Part shown: positions 5,650-5,948 of the stretch, in pieces
Layout of the letters: the number at the start of each line of letters is the position of its first letter
Numbering within the stretch: the stretch's first letter is position 1
NCBI GenBank assembly: GCA_946480605.1
Contig: CAMLKW010000253.1
Coordinates: 1 to 5,948 of the forward strand
Reading direction: 5' to 3'
DNA length: 5,948 nt
From: an uncultured Roseateles sp.
GTDB lineage: Bacteria > Pseudomonadota > Gammaproteobacteria > Burkholderiales > Burkholderiaceae
Made by a program: the position numbers and the translations under genes
The notes under the pieces: model-generated
Told to the model about the DNA's origin: nothing
Databases searched by the model: none
What the model saw: only the letters and a program-made list of their open reading frames with translations

Positions 5650-5948
5650 CCGATCCAGGATCGCAGCAGGTAGTTCGTTATGCAGCGACAGTGGTCGTTA
5701 GACTTCGTTGATTTGTCGCACTTCGGGAAGAGCCCGTGAGGTTGTGCCTAGTAGTCCGTTGCTCGCTGCGCAGATTGTTTTGCAAGGCTGTTTGAGGAAA
5801 CTAAGTGATCGAGGTCCATCAACTTCCAATCGACAGGAAGAAGCCAAGTCGCGCACCTTGTGCGGCAAGTTCAACGACTGCCGCGCGTGATTTCGTAAGC
5901 TTCCCTGTCAAGTAGACAGTCGATTACTGGAATCAGCGGCGGTGGTTA
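5650..5948. other. Non-coding or unassigned stretch, less GC-rich than the rest
   Basis: I recognise no gene here. The composition is visibly less GC-rich than the coding part of the window, and the only open frame of note (60 codons, plus strand 5708-5890) has no family resemblance and no good ribosome site. A 13-base palindrome, CGATCC-A-GGATCG, lies at 5651-5663, right beside the end of the phoX fragment, and a small hairpin (CTGTC, five bases, GACAG) lies at 5905-5919. It may be decayed or transferred DNA. Confidence 0.5.

Noticed and set aside
5454..5702. A possible integron attC site, from a CCCCAAC near 5454 and a GTTAGAC near 5697.
   Set aside because: The first box does not fit RYYYAAC, the separation of over 240 bases is too long, and the phoX fragment lies between them.
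5708..5890. A 60-codon plus-strand open frame as a small gene.
   Set aside because: No ribosome site, no recognisable motif, and an unremarkable length for chance.
5905..5919. CTGTC-GACAG hairpin as a terminator.
   Set aside because: Arms of five bases, no T-run, and no gene ending nearby.

Overview
The window looks like chromosomal accessory DNA of a high-GC Gram-negative bacterium. Codon use is strongly GC-biased, and the gene set (a membrane-anchored LytTR regulator, a DUF3391 plus HD-GYP protein, a secreted PhoX/DUF839 protein, and CcdAB and ParDE toxin-antitoxin pairs) fits a betaproteobacterium of the Burkholderiales type. That taxonomic placement is inference from composition and protein style, not from a marker gene.

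Layout, left to right. Positions 1-37 hold the first codons of a leftward gene that leaves the window. Positions 178-1029 (minus) encode a four-helix membrane protein with a C-terminal LytTR DNA-binding domain. Positions 1062-1627 (minus) are a CcdA-CcdB pair with a one-base TGATG overlap. Positions 1713-3074 (minus) encode a complete PhoX-family (DUF839) secreted protein. Positions about 3085-3285 hold the frameshifted remains of a second ParD-ParE pair. Positions 3387-4640 (plus) encode an HD-GYP protein with all the expected metal ligands, predicted to be a cyclic-di-GMP phosphodiesterase. Positions 4747-5306 (minus) are an intact ParD-ParE pair with a perfect 19-bp palindrome upstream. Positions 5475-5649 are a 175-bp internal piece of a second phoX-like gene, ungapped and about 92% identical to the complete one. 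Positions 5650-5948 have a less GC-rich, non-coding look and no recognisable gene.

The notable point is reciprocal mosaicism. On one side of the HD-GYP gene a complete phoX lies beside a dead parDE; on the other side a complete parDE lies beside a dead phoX fragment. All of these pieces are on the minus strand, so the HD-GYP gene sits between direct copies of parD sequence. This suggests duplication and decay of a phoX-parDE neighbourhood, with a further toxin-antitoxin pair (ccdAB) lodged downstream of phoX. The functional genes do not form one evident pathway: LytTR regulation, c-di-GMP turnover and a periplasmic phosphatase-like protein are separate roles, and the toxin-antitoxin pairs are probably passengers or local stabilisers. 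I see no integrase, transposase, attC site, CRISPR array, tRNA or rRNA in the window, and no clear evidence of an undescribed system.
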